DNA of 64,000 nucleotides from Paguma larvata (GCA_030068075.1 CM057841.1:43379030-43443029); one strand, 5' to 3'. Shown: positions 11,870-24,104, counted from the stretch's first letter. Numbers and translations are program-made. The notes: a model not told the origin generated them from the letters alone.

Positions 11870-12255
11870 GTTTATCAATCCTAGGTGCACCCTGGAATCA
11901 CCAAGGATGCATTCTTTTTTTAAAAAATTTATTTTAGAGCACATGAGCTGGGGAGGCGGACAGACGGAGAGAGAGAGAGAAAGAGAGAATCCCAAGCAGG
12001 CTCCATGCTCAGTGTGGAGCTTCCCATTGTGCTCGATCCCATGAACTGTAGATTATGACTAAGCCAAAATAAGAGTCAGGAGCTCACCCAACTGAGCCAT
12101 CCAGGGACCCCACCAAGGATGCATTCTTTAAGTATTGATGACTGGACCCCGTGAAGGTTTAATTAAATCAGAATTTCTAATTGTGTCCCTCCACCAGTAT
12201 ATTTTTAAAATTCTTCTGTTGATTATAATATGCACCCACCTTTGTGAACAACTAA
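11870..12255 (+). repeat. MER5-like hAT fragment interrupted by a SINE
   Basis: 'ggtgcaccctggaatcacc' left of the SINE and 'aaatcagaatttctaattgtgtccctccacc ... atatttttaaaattctt' right of it together resemble a MER5-type non-autonomous DNA transposon. The SINE at 11918-12110 would have entered it later. Family assignment is from memory of the pattern. Confidence 0.45.
11918..12110 (-). repeat. Feline tRNA-Lys SINE with 19-bp duplication
   Basis: Minus-strand SINE with head, GGGATTCTCTC block, CT-rich body and tail. It is framed by a perfect 19-bp duplication, caccaaggatgcattcttt, at 11899-11917 and 12111-12129. Confidence 0.93.
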
Positions 12256-12289
12256 TAGAGAAATTGACATTTTAATGTTGTCCTTCAAG

Positions 12290-12545
12290 TCTTTTTGCTT
12301 ATATAAACATAGCACACAGTTTTGAAACCTTTTAAACTTAGCAACATGTTGTAAACATCTTTCTATACCAGTAAATATGCTCTACCACTGCATTGTTAAT
12401 AGTTACATTGTATTCCATTATGTGGATTTATTATCATTTATGTAACTAATCCACTATTGGGCTTTTGAATATTCAATGGTATAAATAATGCTAAGAAAAT
12501 ATCTTTATAGAAGTACTTTTTTCACACATCTATAGGAAGCACTCA
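12290..12545 (-). repeat. Old LINE-1 3'-UTR-like fragment
   Basis: 'cattgtattccattatgtgg', 'taatccactattgggcttttgaat' and 'ataaataatgct' follow the order of old mammalian LINE-1 3' ends in minus orientation. No coding frame. Confidence 0.5.
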
Positions 12546-12995
12546 TTAAAAAATCATTTATTCAAGTAATTCTTATTGGATTAATGCACATAGGTTCTGT
12601 GACAGTTGGTAACTGAATTTTTATCTTAGATGCTGGCCCAGGAATCACGTAGACTATTAACATGGAAAAAGATGTATTAATATTTGTTTGGCTAACCATA
12701 TTATCCCTAACACAGCAGGGCCTGATGTATACAAGGCATATGAGAATATTTGTTGAATAAATGAATAAATATAGTTCCTTGGAACTAACTTCAGTTGTTA
12801 GAGTATGTAGAACAGTCACATTCAAAAGAAAGATTGTGTAACCTTAGGAGCAAACTTAATATGAGAAGCCAAACTTAGAATCTGTGACCTAAAAGCTTTT
12901 ACTTTCAAACTAGTGACTAAGAACCAGGAGAGTTTTTGAGGTTTATACATATCTGAACTTCTAAAATGGTCATTTTAGCATGTAGATTTTAAGCT

Positions 12996-13160
12996 ACCAT
13001 TTATTGAATGTTTTATATCATTATCTCATTTAACCTTTACAACTGTCCCATATAGTGTATATTACCTCATTTGAAAGGTAGATTCCCAGAGGTGAGGTAA
13101 CATGCTCAAGTTCACAGAACCAGCAAAAGACAAAGCCAGGAATTCAACTTTGGTTTGTCT
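12996..13160 (-). repeat. MIR SINE
   Basis: The reverse complement shows the MIR core: a GGAATTCCTGGC-like region, 'tgagcatgttacctcacctctggga', 'aaatgaggtaatatacac' and 'aggttaaatgagataatga'. Mammal-wide, ancient and heavily mutated. Confidence 0.7.
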
Positions 13161-13539
13161 GTGAGGAAGAAAAAAAAAATCACCTTATTTACCACTGTGC
13201 CTCCCAGATATTTTGGTTTTCTGCTGCACTGGAGCAGGATAATTTTTGATACTGCAATAGAAGATAATATTCTATTCAATACATGATTATGGAGAAAAAT
13301 TAAACAATTCAGATAAGCAAAAAGAATATAAATTATACCTATGATTCTATCATCCTTGGGGGGAACAGTACTTTTTATCTATCTGAAAGAAGTATTTCAC
13401 ACCTCCGAAATGATTACAATCCCTGTCATTCATTTTGCTTCACTGTGCATCATCTTATTTTGATATTTGAGTATTCAACGTGCATTGAAGAAGCAGTACA
13501 AGATACATATTTTAAACTGATCATTGGCTATTTTTCCGT

Positions 13540-14030
13540 AGCATTTATTCATTCTTTCATAATCATAAATATTTGTTCCGTGCATTCTGCTACCATTGGA
13601 GAACCCAGTGACAATTAAAAACAGTCATGGTCCCTGCCCTCATGGAGCTCTCAGTGGATCTGAAGACAGCATCATGAATAAGAAAATGATATAAATAAAG
13701 GTAAATGTGCTGCTGTAATAATAAGCACTGTGCAAGAAAGGGTGTGAGTTTGTATGAGGAAAATTTGACCTAATCAGAAAGGGCTTTCCTGATGAAATAA
13801 TAAGTAAGCTGATACTTGAAGGAAAGTTAAAGTAGGGAAGGAAGAATCTTACAAGGAAAGGTAATAATATGTACAAAACCCTGAGACAAGAGAGACGTTG
13901 TGAGTAACGAATATAGAAAGCTGACATGGTTAAGGAAAGAGAAATTAGCTGAAGACTCTTATACAAGGTAGGGCTGGAGAGGAAGGTAGGGACCAAACTG
14001 TGCAAAGGCCCTGAGGCAGGATTTTACACT
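13540..14030 (-). repeat. L2 LINE 3' region
   Basis: 'catttattcattctttcata...aaatatttgttccgtgcattctg' followed by 'catggtccctgccctcatggagctctcagtgg' is the reverse complement of the L2 3' end. The body continues to 'tgtgcaaaggccctgaggcagg'. Ancient, no coding frame. Confidence 0.6.
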
Positions 14031-14137
14031 AATTTACTCAAAGAGCAGCAAGGGTTCCAACATGGCTAGATTGGCATAAGCAAGGTGAGAAGAGTGGAAA
14101 ATGAGGTTACAGAGGCAACAAGGTATCAGATGATATT

Positions 14138-14427
14138 GCAGTGCTTTCCAGTAGTACTTTTTGCAGTGATGGAAATGTTCTTGTCTGCTTCCCACTATGT
14201 TAGCCAGTACTCACTTGAAACTGAACACTCAAAATATGGCTAGTATAATTGAGGAACTGAATGTTTAATTAATTAAATTTTAATTTTAATAGTCTTTAGT
14301 TGCAGTGTCCAGTATGGTGGCCTTTGAACACTTGAAGTGTGGCTAGTGTAGCTGAGGAATTTGATATTTGATTAATTGAAATTGAGGTAGCCGTATGTGG
14401 TAGTGTCTACCATATTAAACAGTGCAC
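14138..14427 (+). repeat. Non-autonomous hAT-like element (tentative)
   Basis: It begins 'cagtgctttccagtagtactttttgcagtgatggaaatgtt' and contains two related blocks (near 14212-14290 and 14325-14390), each with 'gaacac-t-aa...tggctagt...tgaggaa'. This matches the layout of a mammalian Charlie/MER-type DNA transposon with an internal partial inverted structure. The subfamily is not assigned. Confidence 0.45.
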
Positions 14428-14689
14428 CTATAGCCTATGGCCTTTGGCTTTTACTCTGAAGTAACTGAATTTGAATTACCTAAGGCTTCTAGCCAAATTG
14501 GTGTTATGTTTTATTTTTAAGCAAAGTAACAAGAACCTAAAAATACACATAATTTCCTTGACCATCATTTTTAATTAATACCTTGAGACGTATCTCAAAA
14601 GGTGAAATGTAGTTGGTTCGAGCACATATATTTTTTCTTAAATGTCTCTCATTTCAAATGTCTCTTAAATGTCACTAAAGCCCTCTAGA

Positions 14690-14925
14690 TGAGGCACTTC
14701 CTTCCAGTTAACTTCCTAGTAGAACACCACACATTTTCCTCTTCTCTCTTTTCACATCCTAACCTATGTTGATATTTGTATAATTACTTAATATCTTCAC
14801 AACCCCCGACCACACATAAGATTATTATTTAGGGCAGAGCCAGTGTCTTACAGTCTATAACACAGGGAATTGTAGTAGGCCCTCTGTGAATACTTGGCAA
14901 CTGAATGAATGGATAAAGAAGTGAA
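14690..14925 (+). repeat. L2 LINE 3' end
   Basis: It contains 'gggcagagccagtgtctta', 'tataacacagg...gtagtaggccctctgtgaatacttg' and 'ctgaatgaatgg', the characteristic end of L2 in plus orientation. Confidence 0.65.
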
Positions 14926-15277
14926 TGTACAGAAGGGTCTTTTCCACTATACTCCTCTGTTTATTTATCCATAATGCTTTATCCACCCACTCTGGCCATT
15001 AAGGACTGCCCTTAATCATCTTTTCATCCCAGTTGCTTAAAACTATTGATAAACATAAATTTCAGTACTATCCTTAATCCATTAAGCAGTCTTTATTGCT
15101 TTATTTCTCCACTTTCCAAAAAGGAATTTAACCATTTTAAAGCGAGATGCAAAAGTACTAGTAAAAAGGTAGCTTGGTGGCCTCTATAGCTCAGAACTGA
15201 ATTACTCGACCTTGACAACTAGCTTTGTCCTTTAAGATTTCTCAGCTTTCATATAATTGATGAGTCTACCTTATTTT

Positions 15278-15460
15278 TTAAAAATGATTATTTATTTATT
15301 TTGAGAGAGGGGACATGCAAGCAGGGGAGAGGGGCAGAGGGAGAGAGAGAGAATCCCAAGCAGCTCCATGCTCAGTGCAGAGCCTGACCCGGGGCTTGAT
15401 CCCACAACCGTGAGGGATTATTGAGCTGTAATCGAGAGTTGGATGCCATTGAGGAGCTCC
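15278..15460 (-). repeat. Feline tRNA-Lys SINE with 16-bp duplication
   Basis: Minus-strand SINE; the body and tail are well kept, while the head is damaged (GGAGCTCCTCAATGGCATCC replaces the usual head). A perfect 16-bp duplication, gagtctaccttatttt, lies at 15262-15277 and 15461-15476. Confidence 0.9.
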
Positions 15461-15709
15461 GAGTCTACCTTATTTTAAATGAATTGTCCATTTTAAGATA
15501 GAGTAATGATGGTAAGTGACAAATAGCATTTCACTTAGATGGCTTTACACAATTCATTCATTCTTCGGTTACTTAAGGTTGTGTATAACCTCAGTTGGGA
15601 TTTCTGCAGCATGTTCCCAACTTTTATTTACTTTGGTCCACAATGGGACTACTTTCTCTACTACATGAGTTGGAGGACTATCAGAGCATCTTACTACAAT
15701 TTGTATGAA

Positions 15710-15825
15710 ACGTATAGTGATAGAAGTGAAGTGAGCATCCAGTGACCTGGATTTCAGTCTTAGCCTGGCCCCAACTCAGTGTGTCACCTTCAGTGTACTT
15801 AACCACTCTATGCTTCAGGTTGGAG
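15710..15825 (+). repeat. MIR SINE
   Basis: The order 'gacctggatttcagtctt', 'tgtgtcaccttcagtgtacttaacc' and 'tatgcttcagg' matches the tRNA-related and core region of MIR. Confidence 0.6.
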
Positions 15826-16081
15826 CCCGCAAAGAGAAGCTCTCTTATTCCCTACCTCTTTCAGTGATATTTGAAGTAATAAAATAATTCACTTTGTGAA
15901 GCATACTAAAGTCCTTCTACAAAACAAATCCTATGCAGAGATTATCGAGTGTGTTCGTGCAGAGGTTCTGATGTTTTAAGCCAGATAAAACAGTAGCACC
16001 TATTCGAGATACCACCACAGGGACCTCTTAAAACTAGGTTGATTCCACTATAGGATGGCTTAGGATCGTGAGTGATATGTC

Positions 16082-16135
16082 TTTATCTATATATCGTATA
16101 TATATTTATATATATATCCATACACATGTATATAT
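16082..16135. repeat. AT-rich microsatellite
   Basis: (TA)n-like low-complexity run, tttatctatatatcgtatat and on. Confidence 0.8.
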
Positions 16136-19029
16136 TTCTCTTTTCCTGCCAAAAGAAAAGGCTTGGATCTAGAAGGAAGAGTTAAGAGTAGTGGTTTCTG
16201 AGGAAACTAGTGCCATTATGAACTGTGTGTATAACAGTTTGTTCTTGTAGCAGAACTGGTAATTATCTTGGAATACGAGGCTTTCATAGTTTTCCAGTTT
16301 TTTTTTATGCTTTATCATTCCTGATAAGAAACAAAATAGCAAAAAGAAAGCTACAGTTTACTCCGGAAAGATGGCAAGTTTCTCAGGGGAGTGGTTGTCT
16401 TAAGAGGTGCTCTGACCACAGCACTGAGAGCCGCGCTGGTCCAGTGAGTAAAGCACGGCTTCTTTGGATCATAATGTGCTGTACATTTCTCTTCCCGGTG
16501 CTTCTCCCAGAATTTCTTATCTTCTGCCCTGGCAAATCGTAAGACACACACACATACACCCATCCCTGTCCAGTGCACCCAGTAGGGGGGAGGGGAGCAG
16601 AAAAGACAAAGTCATTTATATAATGTGTCTCCCTGCTGAGCCCCTAATGGCCAAAGCTTTTGTTCTGCATTCAGTGACTGCATGTGATGGGCAGGAAGCC
16701 GCAGTCTCCCTTTGTTCCATGGTCTTATTCAGCAATTTAGATCCATCATAAAAATCAAATATGCATGTTGCAATCGCCTTGCCTACAACAGCTTCAATTT
16801 TCACCTTTCTTTAATTTGAACTCCACAGGGGAAGAAAGAGAATGAAGGGATAGAGGAGAATGGGGAGAGGAAAAAAAAGATGCTTTGTATTTTTGCTTAG
16901 TGGTCTGTGAAAATAACAGTAGTGAATAAAATATATTTTTAATCTCCTAGATGCATCCTGTTCAAAGTAACACATACCACCAAACCAGGCCAGTAGAATC
17001 TCTTCTAGAAATGCCCTCAAACCATTCTGGTTAATTGAGGCTCCAAAACTGGATGTGAAGGGATGGGAAGAAAGCAAAGAATGGGAGCATTACAAAAGGG
17101 CCGAAAGAGGAAGACTGTCTTTCAGGCTTGAAAAGTCAAGTCATCCTATTCAGAGAAGTAACATCTACACCATTCTCATTATGGCCAAAAAATGATACTT
17201 TATGTTAAGGTAACCGTTATGAGGTTCTTTTATAGAATAAATGATTTGGGAAAAGGGTTCACAGATGGAGTGAAAGAGAGATTACATTTAAAGATACGTG
17301 TTTCCGCTTCAAATAAAAATGATCACATTCAAAGAGATGTTTTTGTCCGCTTACTGATTTGTACACTGTATTTAAAATTTTCCCAGAACTTCAAAGGGTG
17401 TGTTCCCTGGGGTTCAAATAAATTTGCATCAGCAGCTTTGGTATTGATTATTCAGAAAAATACAGAAACTCTTTACCTAGTCCATTATTAGACTAGAGCA
17501 AAGACTTTACATAGGAGTTCATGCCCTAAATATAAACAATATGGCCAATATTTATTTGACTTACTAAAAAAATAAAAGATCTGAAGAACTTTGCCTCTTT
17601 ATGCCTGGTTTTACTTACTATTATAGATTTTGAAGGCTCAAGCTAAAGTTGAAGCTGAGCAGTTTGAAGATCCCTTGCCTGTTCTTATAAATAGAGCTCT
17701 TTCAGAATAATTCCAGGGAGATTTGCTGTAGGCAACATTAGACAGACGCTGAACATAATGTAGGATGATGCAAACCGAAAGAGTGATCTTGGGGATCATT
17801 CAAGGTTGAAAAGTCTTTGATTGTCTTGAGTGGAGCTTCTCTTGGAAGATGTACTGAATGAGTCTGGGATCAAAACCAATTTCACAAGTTTGATCCAGTT
17901 GTAATATGGAAATCCACCAGATTCTGCTATGACTAATTAGAAATGTGTGAAGAGGGTTTCTCTTTTCCAACATTATTGATTTTTCTTTCAAACACCCCAG
18001 TTTCACAGAGAAAATCTGTGGCATTTAAAAGTGTTCAATTTAGTACAGCTCAGTGATGCATGTAATCTTTGCTAACTGCATCCCATTTTCTCTGAACTTG
18101 GTTTTTCAGGCCCTCTTATGTTCTGGGTATATTTTTAGGTTTACTTTAAGTTTTGAGTGAAGTCAAGAATGTACCCAGGACATGTGAGCGCTGACAGGAT
18201 AAATTTAATATTTGGATTTTTTAGGTGCAATTTTTACCTTCCCTCTGTTGGAAATACAGGAAATTATCTATGCCCAGAAAAAGAAGTATAATTTTTAAAA
18301 GTGGAGTCCACAATTTAAGCTTACGTCTGACTCAAGGGATTTGTTTATCTCTTGAATCTCATCTGGAAAAAGCGAGAAAATTAAGATGGTTAATAGTGCC
18401 TGGAAATTTACAAAATTAGAGAAAATCTCTCATTGAATAATCTAACTATGGCTCTATGCCACTTCAACTGCTTCTCTCTATCCCTTCTTTTAACACTGTC
18501 CTGTGTTTCTTAGACTGTTGTGGACAGATATCAGACCCTATAACTTTTCATTAAAGTCAGGGCCACATGCTGGCGTTTTATGTTTTCAGTTTCTCTTATA
18601 TGAGGAAAGATGCTAAGCAGATGTATCAGATGGTAAACATTGCATATTGGGAAATGAAGTATTTTCTCTTTGAATTTAAGATGATTTAATGTATAAGGGT
18701 GTATTTTTAATTGAACATTTTCCTCTCCCCTATCAAATTCAAACTTTCCTTTGTCCTCAGTTCTGTCTTTTCAAGAAATAAATTGTAGAAAGCATAGAGG
18801 AAAAATTGTTCAGCTATTTTCTTGGCCAGGCTTTCTTTTCAGGCCACCCGGTTTATATTTCAGGTCATTCCATTCCATGATTGTTACCTATGCTTAAACA
18901 AAATACCAGATGTCTTTTCCTTTAAAATCTAAACATCTCTGAGTGCCTTTTTTCTCTTTCGTATTAAATACATGTGAACTAATAAATAAGTCTCTGTTAC
19001 CGAAGCCTTTCTCTCTGTACAAAATCCTG
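16136..19029. other. 2.9 kb without recognisable gene or repeat
   Basis: This is the longest stretch of apparently single-copy DNA in the window. The largest frames (105, 99, 95 codons) have no domain, membrane or repeat signature, and no convincing splice-site pair or start context was seen. Because it is free of recent insertions, it is where a conserved non-coding element, if any exists, might lie. Confidence 0.45.
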
Positions 19030-19516
19030 TAGAAGGTGGGTGTAGGTTCCAGAAGTAGACCGTACTGGTCAAATTCTCTTTCCATCCTTGACCAGCTCTG
19101 TGGCCTTGGGCAACTTAAGCCTTAGTGTCTTCATTTGTAAAATGAGTATATAAAGTAATAGCACCTAATTCATACAATGGTGGGAGTTAAATGAGATTAT
19201 GTCAAGTGTTTTAGGTTAAGTTACTAGGGAGGCAGATTCTCAGGTGGAGGTCAGCATTCAGAATGTTTATCATTTATTAGGGGATGCTCTTAGGATCAAC
19301 ACCTCTGGAAAATAAGCTGTAGTGCATTCCCAGCAAAGACCTCAGCCAGTCCCACAGGGAAGTTTTTTCAACTGAGAGCTCATATGTGAGGGCCATCTTC
19401 TTTCAGGTCTCTAGTACGCTGGTGAAGTAAGTCCTTCATTCCTGAAGGGGGATCTGGATGGCACGTCACAGTTTCCACCAAAAGTGTTTAGTAAGTGCTC
19501 AACAAATATTAGCTAT
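19030..19516 (+). repeat. MIR SINE split by a 270-bp insertion
   Basis: The left part (19030-19213) has 'ctgtggccttgggcaactt', 'aaaatgagtata' and 'gagttaaatgagatt'. The expected MIR end, 'aagtgtttagtaagtgctcaacaaatattagctat', appears only at 19482-19516. The 270 bp between them do not read as MIR. Similar strings border the gap: aagtgttttag near 19205 and aagtgtttag near 19482. Confidence 0.65.
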
Positions 19517-19599
19517 AGAGTAGTGCCAGTGTATATTTGTCTGAGAGACCATTCTCATCAGTACTACAAACAGTTGCTCCCATTATATATTTTAATTAC

Positions 19600-19862
19600 A
19601 AGGGGCAGTATAGTGTTGTGGTCAGAGCACAGCTCTGGAACTGGACTTCATGAGTTCGAGTCCCATTTCCCCAGTTGGCAGCTGAATAGCCCTAGTGCAT
19701 TAGGATAATGTGCCTTGGTTTCCTCACCTGCGAAATGGGAATAATAGTAGTATCTGTTTTCATAGAGTTATTACGAGGATTAAATGTGTTAATACTGAAC
19801 ACTTTGTACAGTGCCTGACATGTAATATGCTCTCTTACTGTGCCTATTGTTGTTATTATTTT
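19600..19862 (+). repeat. MIR SINE, nearly full length
   Basis: All parts follow in order: 'cagtatagtgttgtggtcagagcac', a B-box-like GAGTTCGAGTCC, 'tcctcacctgcgaaatggg', 'attaaatgtgttaata' and 'cagtgcctgacatgtaatatgctc'. It is well preserved for so old a family. Confidence 0.85.
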
Positions 19863-19879
19863 CTTTTTTCTTTCAAGTT

Positions 19880-20260
19880 AAATATGTAGTCAGAAAGAAC
19901 TTTGGAATCAGGCAATTATTGATTTAAAATCTCAGCTCTGATACTAACCAGCTATTTTAATTTTGTTATTTAATCTGTAGTATTCATGTTTTCTCATATG
20001 TTAAATGATGTCCCTTACAGAATTCACCAAAATTATGAATGTATTACGAACCTGTGTTTTAGTTCTTTTTCTGAAATATGGGAATAATCCTGCCTTAGGA
20101 TGTTGTGAAGATTATATAAGTTGATATATGAGACAGAGAGGGATTCCTGATGCAAAGTACACTTGAAGTTAAATGTTAGCTAATAGGATGAAGATGATGA
20201 AGGCATCAGTGTTACATATGTAGAGTACTCTGCACAGGACCTTGCATATGTAAGTGTTCA
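19880..20260 (+). repeat. MIR SINE, decayed
   Basis: 'ttggaatcaggcaatt', 'ctcagctctgatactaacc', 'aatatgggaataatcctgcct' and 'gatgttgtgaagattatataag' are in MIR order, but with extra DNA in the middle. It is adjacent to the MIR at 19600-19862. Confidence 0.6.
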
Positions 20261-20528
20261 AATCTTACTTTTGAAGCCCATCATGGATCTGTTTTCTTTT
20301 TTCTATTTCACCTTTGTTTCCTATTTAATCTGGTCTGCTATTCCTTTATTCTTGATTATTCGTTTCCTCTTCCCTCATTTGCTTTACATTTTTGAATGTT
20401 ATGTGTAGGTCACCATTAAACCACATCCTCTAAAATCTTAAAAAAAAAAAAACAACTTTTATTTTCTTTGATTTTTTTGGAGATGATAAGGCCTCCCAAA
20501 ATATCTTGACTATAAATATCACCTGCTG

Positions 20529-20770
20529 GAGGCACCCTGGTGGCTCAGTTGGTTAAGCGTCTGACTTGATTTCGGCTCAGGTTATGATCTCACAGTTCAT
20601 TTTGTGAGATTGAACCTCATGTCAGGCTCTGCACTGGCAGTACAGAGCCTGCTTGGGATTCTCTGCCTCTCTCTCTGCCATTCCTCTTCTAGCCTGCATC
20701 ATCTCCTTATCTCTGTCTCTCTCTCTCTCTCTCAAAATAAATAAAAATAAACATAATGAATGAATGAATG
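20529..20770 (+). repeat. Feline tRNA-Lys SINE
   Basis: Plus-strand SINE: head GAGGCACCCTGGTGGCTCAG, CT-rich body, (TCTC)n, AAAATAAATAAA tail and a (TGAA)n extension at 20757-20773. Imperfect duplication: aatatcacctgctg at 20515-20528 and aatattacctgcta at 20771-20784. Confidence 0.9.
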
Positions 20771-20950
20771 AATATTACCTGCTAGTGTGTACCTTGCTTG
20801 TACTATGTTATTCTGTTGTCATGTTATCTTTCCTGGTATTATAATAGTTGTTACCTTTATAAGTTCATCAGAAAAGGATCTTGATTTGGCATAGCCATTT
20901 ACTTTTTATAACAGCTTATAAACTATTTCTCTTTAAAATAGTAGATAATA

Positions 20951-21128
20951 GGGGTGCCTGTGTGGTTTAGTTGGTTGAGCATTCAAGTCTTGGTTTTTGA
21001 CTCGGGTCATGATGCAAGCCCCACAAAGGACCTCTCGCTGAGTGTGGATCTTGCTTAATATTCTCTCTCTCTCCCCTGCCCATCCCACTCGTGTACTTGC
21101 ACTCTCTCTCTCTCTCAAACAAAAAAAT
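20951..21128 (+). repeat. Feline tRNA-Lys SINE
   Basis: Plus-strand copy, head GGGTGCCTGTGTGGTTTAG, shortened middle, (CT)n body and A-rich tail. Duplication: aaaatagtagataata at 20935-20950 and aaaatagcatataata at 21129-21144, two mismatches. Confidence 0.9.
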
Positions 21129-21144
21129 AAAATAGCATATAATA

Positions 21145-22189
21145 ATAAACAATGATAACCAAAACTGTCTTTAACACTCCAGAGGAAATAAATAGCCTGA
21201 TTAAATTCACCTTATTCATACACACAGAGTTTTTATGTTGTTTTAGATTTACGTACTGCCAAGTATTAACCTTAAATTGTTACTTTGACAAAGATTTGAT
21301 AATATAATTATGGTCTTTATAATTAATCATGTAGAAAATCATATTAATTAAATAAATAAAAACTTAAGGAAAAAGAACATTTTGATTGGGCTTATTCCAC
21401 AGCAATAAGGAGAAGAGTGGCTCAAAATAGAAGCAGACATCTGTGGAAGTACAGAAGAAAAATCTGCAGTTCTTAAAAACCTAGACTTTTCTTTTGAGGA
21501 TATTATCATATAGAGATCTAGGAAATAGCGCAGCTTCAAACATACCCCCTAATAGATAGAGTAAAGCTGTATTTTTGATGGCAGACAAAGCTATCATCTT
21601 TGTTCAGACTTTGAACTACTACTGTAGCATCTCTTACCCAGGAATCCCAAATTCCCGTAATTCTATACATAGTAGTTATTACATGTTAAATATATAAAGC
21701 ATGAAACTTTTCTTCATGTAAGTCCTTGTGAGTGTATAAATTATATCTCATTGTTTTTAGAACTTTCTCTGGGATTTTCCTGATTATCCCCACTGAAGGG
21801 AGACCTGTGCCCTATTGGTATGTCTTTTAGAGAATTATAGCACAGGAGAATTTTCAGTTACATTTTCTCATTAAGAGATCTTGCTTCCCTGAAAAATATG
21901 AGGGGACTAGACAGATTTTGTGAGTGTGTGTGAAATAAACTAGATTTGTTTTGTATTTTCATGTCTCCGTGCTTGGCATGTAGTGGATACTCAGTATGTA
22001 GTGATGGTTGAATGAGTCCATAAAAATCTGTTGTCAATTTAGAAGTGATTCTTTTGGGATGCCACGTATGTATCTCTTGCATCAAAGTCCACAACAGTTC
22101 TGAAATTGCTTGCAGAGTTCAGAGCCTGTGGTATAGTCTTTTGAAAATACTCATCTTTTTTTGTCAGTTAACATTAAGCATTTATAGTA
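21145..22189. other. 1 kb without recognisable gene or repeat
   Basis: AT-rich; frames up to 78 codons without any motif. Confidence 0.4.
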
Positions 22190-23730
22190 CATATTTTTAA
22201 CAACGATTTCATCTATCAGTAGTTCATTTTCTTTGTTGTTAAAGCATGGTTGACAGTGTTGCATTAGTTTCAGGTGTACAGCATAGTGATTTGACAAGTC
22301 TAAATGTTATGCTATGCGAACCACAAGTGTAGGTACCATCTGTCACCGTACTGTGCTCTTAAAATACCATTGACTACAATGCCTATGCTGTACCTTTTAT
22401 CCCTGTGACTTACTCATTCCAGAACTGGAGGCCTATATCTCCTATTCTCCTTCACCCATTTTGCCCTTCTTCCCTTCTCTAATTCCCCTCTGGCCACAAT
22501 AAGTTGTTCTCTGTATTTATGGGTCTGTTTCTGCTTTTTGTTTGTTGATTTGTTTTATAGATTTCACATATAAATGAAATCATATAGTATTTTTGAATCT
22601 CAGTCTGACTTATTTCACTTAGCATAATGTCCTCTGGGTCCATCCATGTTGTCTCAAATGGCAAGAACTCATTTTTTATGGCTCAATAATATTCCATTGT
22701 GTATACGAACCACATATTTTTTACCCATTCATCCATTGATGGGAACTTAGGTTTCTTTCATGTGTTGTCTATTGTAAATAATGCTGCAGTAAACATAGAG
22801 AATTGCTAGATTGTATGGTATTTCTACCATACAAAATTTTTAATTTTTTGAGAAACTTCTATCCTGTTTTCCACAATGGTTGTACAGTTTACATTCCCAC
22901 CAACAATACACAAGGTTTCCTTTTTCTCCACATTCTCACCAACATTTTCTATTTCTTGACTTTTAATTCTAGGCATTCTGACAGGTGTAAGGTGATATCT
23001 CATGGTGGTTCTGATTTGCATTTCCCTCATGATGAGTGACGTTGAGCATCTTTTCATGTGTCTGTTGGCCATCTGTATATCTTCTTTGGGAAAATGTCTG
23101 TTCAGGTCCTCTTCCCTTTTGTAAATTGTATTATTTGTTTTTTTGGTGTTGAGTTATATAAATGCTTTGTATATTTTGGATATTAACCCTTTATTAGATA
23201 TATAATTTGCAAATTTCTCCCATTCAGTAGACTTTGTTTTGTTGGGTATTTGCTTTGCTGTGCAAAAGCTTTTTATTCTGATGCAGTCCCAATAGCTTGT
23301 TTTTGCTTTTGTTTTCCTTGCCTGAGAAAATCTAGAAAAATGTTGCTAAGATTGATAAAGAGTTTATTGCCTATATTTTCCTTTAGGAGTTTTATGGTTT
23401 CAGATTTAGGTTTTTAATCCATTTTGAATTTATTTTTGTGTATGGTGTAAGAAAGTGGTCCAGTTTCATTCTTTTGCATGGAGCTGTCCAGTTTTCTCAG
23501 CATCATTTATTCAAGAGATTATCTCATCCCCATTGTATATTCTTGCCTCTTTTGTTGTAGATTAATTGGCCATATAAGTATGGGTTTATTTCTGGATTCT
23601 GGGTTCCGTTCCACTGATCTTTGTGTCTGTTTTTGTGCCAGTACAATACTGTTTTGATTACTATAGCTTTGTAGAGTCTGGGAGTATCTGGCTGTGTTCT
23701 TCTTTCTCAAGATTGCTTTGGTTAGTTGTT
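22190..23730 (-). mobile_element. Old LINE-1 3' end, 5'-truncated
   Basis: Minus strand: 3' UTR (22190-22470), then the C-terminal ORF2 sections in inverse order, e.g. 'cagcataatgtcctctggg', 'cattcccaccaacaatacac', 'gatgagtgacgttgagcat', 'ttgattactatagctttgtag'. ORF2 pieces of 61-82 codons survive at 22479-22664, 22824-23072 and 23519-23743, in different frames. The 3' UTR (ttgacagtgttgcattagtttcaggtgtac) differs from that of the full-length element at 36.4 kb, so it is an older subfamily shared with 25260 and 48140. Confidence 0.9.
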
Positions 23731-24000
23731 CATTTATTCTCAATTATAGCAATTGCCTGCCACTGTTCCTTGTGTCAGTAACAGTAACTGAATGCTGAAG
23801 AGGGGGACAGTGAAAAATAAATGGCTCTATTCCTCCAGAGTTAATATTTAGAAATATATGTAGAAATTAGTATAATACAAAACACAATGTTATAATAGTT
23901 AGAAGTATACCATGAAGTAGAGAAGGTATCCAGGTGAGCTTCATGGAGGAGGTAGTATTTCAGATGGATAGGAAAATGTGGGAGAAGGGTATAGCAGGCA

Positions 24001-24033
24001 AAAAAAGAAAGAAAGAAAGAAAAGAAAAAAATT
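24001..24033 (+). repeat. GAAA/poly-A simple repeat
   Basis: aaaaaagaaagaaagaaag followed by more A/G; low complexity. Confidence 0.8.
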
Positions 24034-24104
24034 GTAAGCAAAGACCCAAAAGCAGAAAAGCACTTGGTTCAATTAGAAAATGGTGAATAGTAGGTTAAGT
24101 AAGA

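Noticed and set aside
13640..14005. 121-codon minus-strand frame
   Set aside because: It falls in an L2 LINE 3' region, is low in complexity and has no recognisable domain.
16225..16804. Cluster of frames of 62-105 codons on both strands
   Set aside because: They overlap each other, lack motifs, and show no convincing splice signals or start context.
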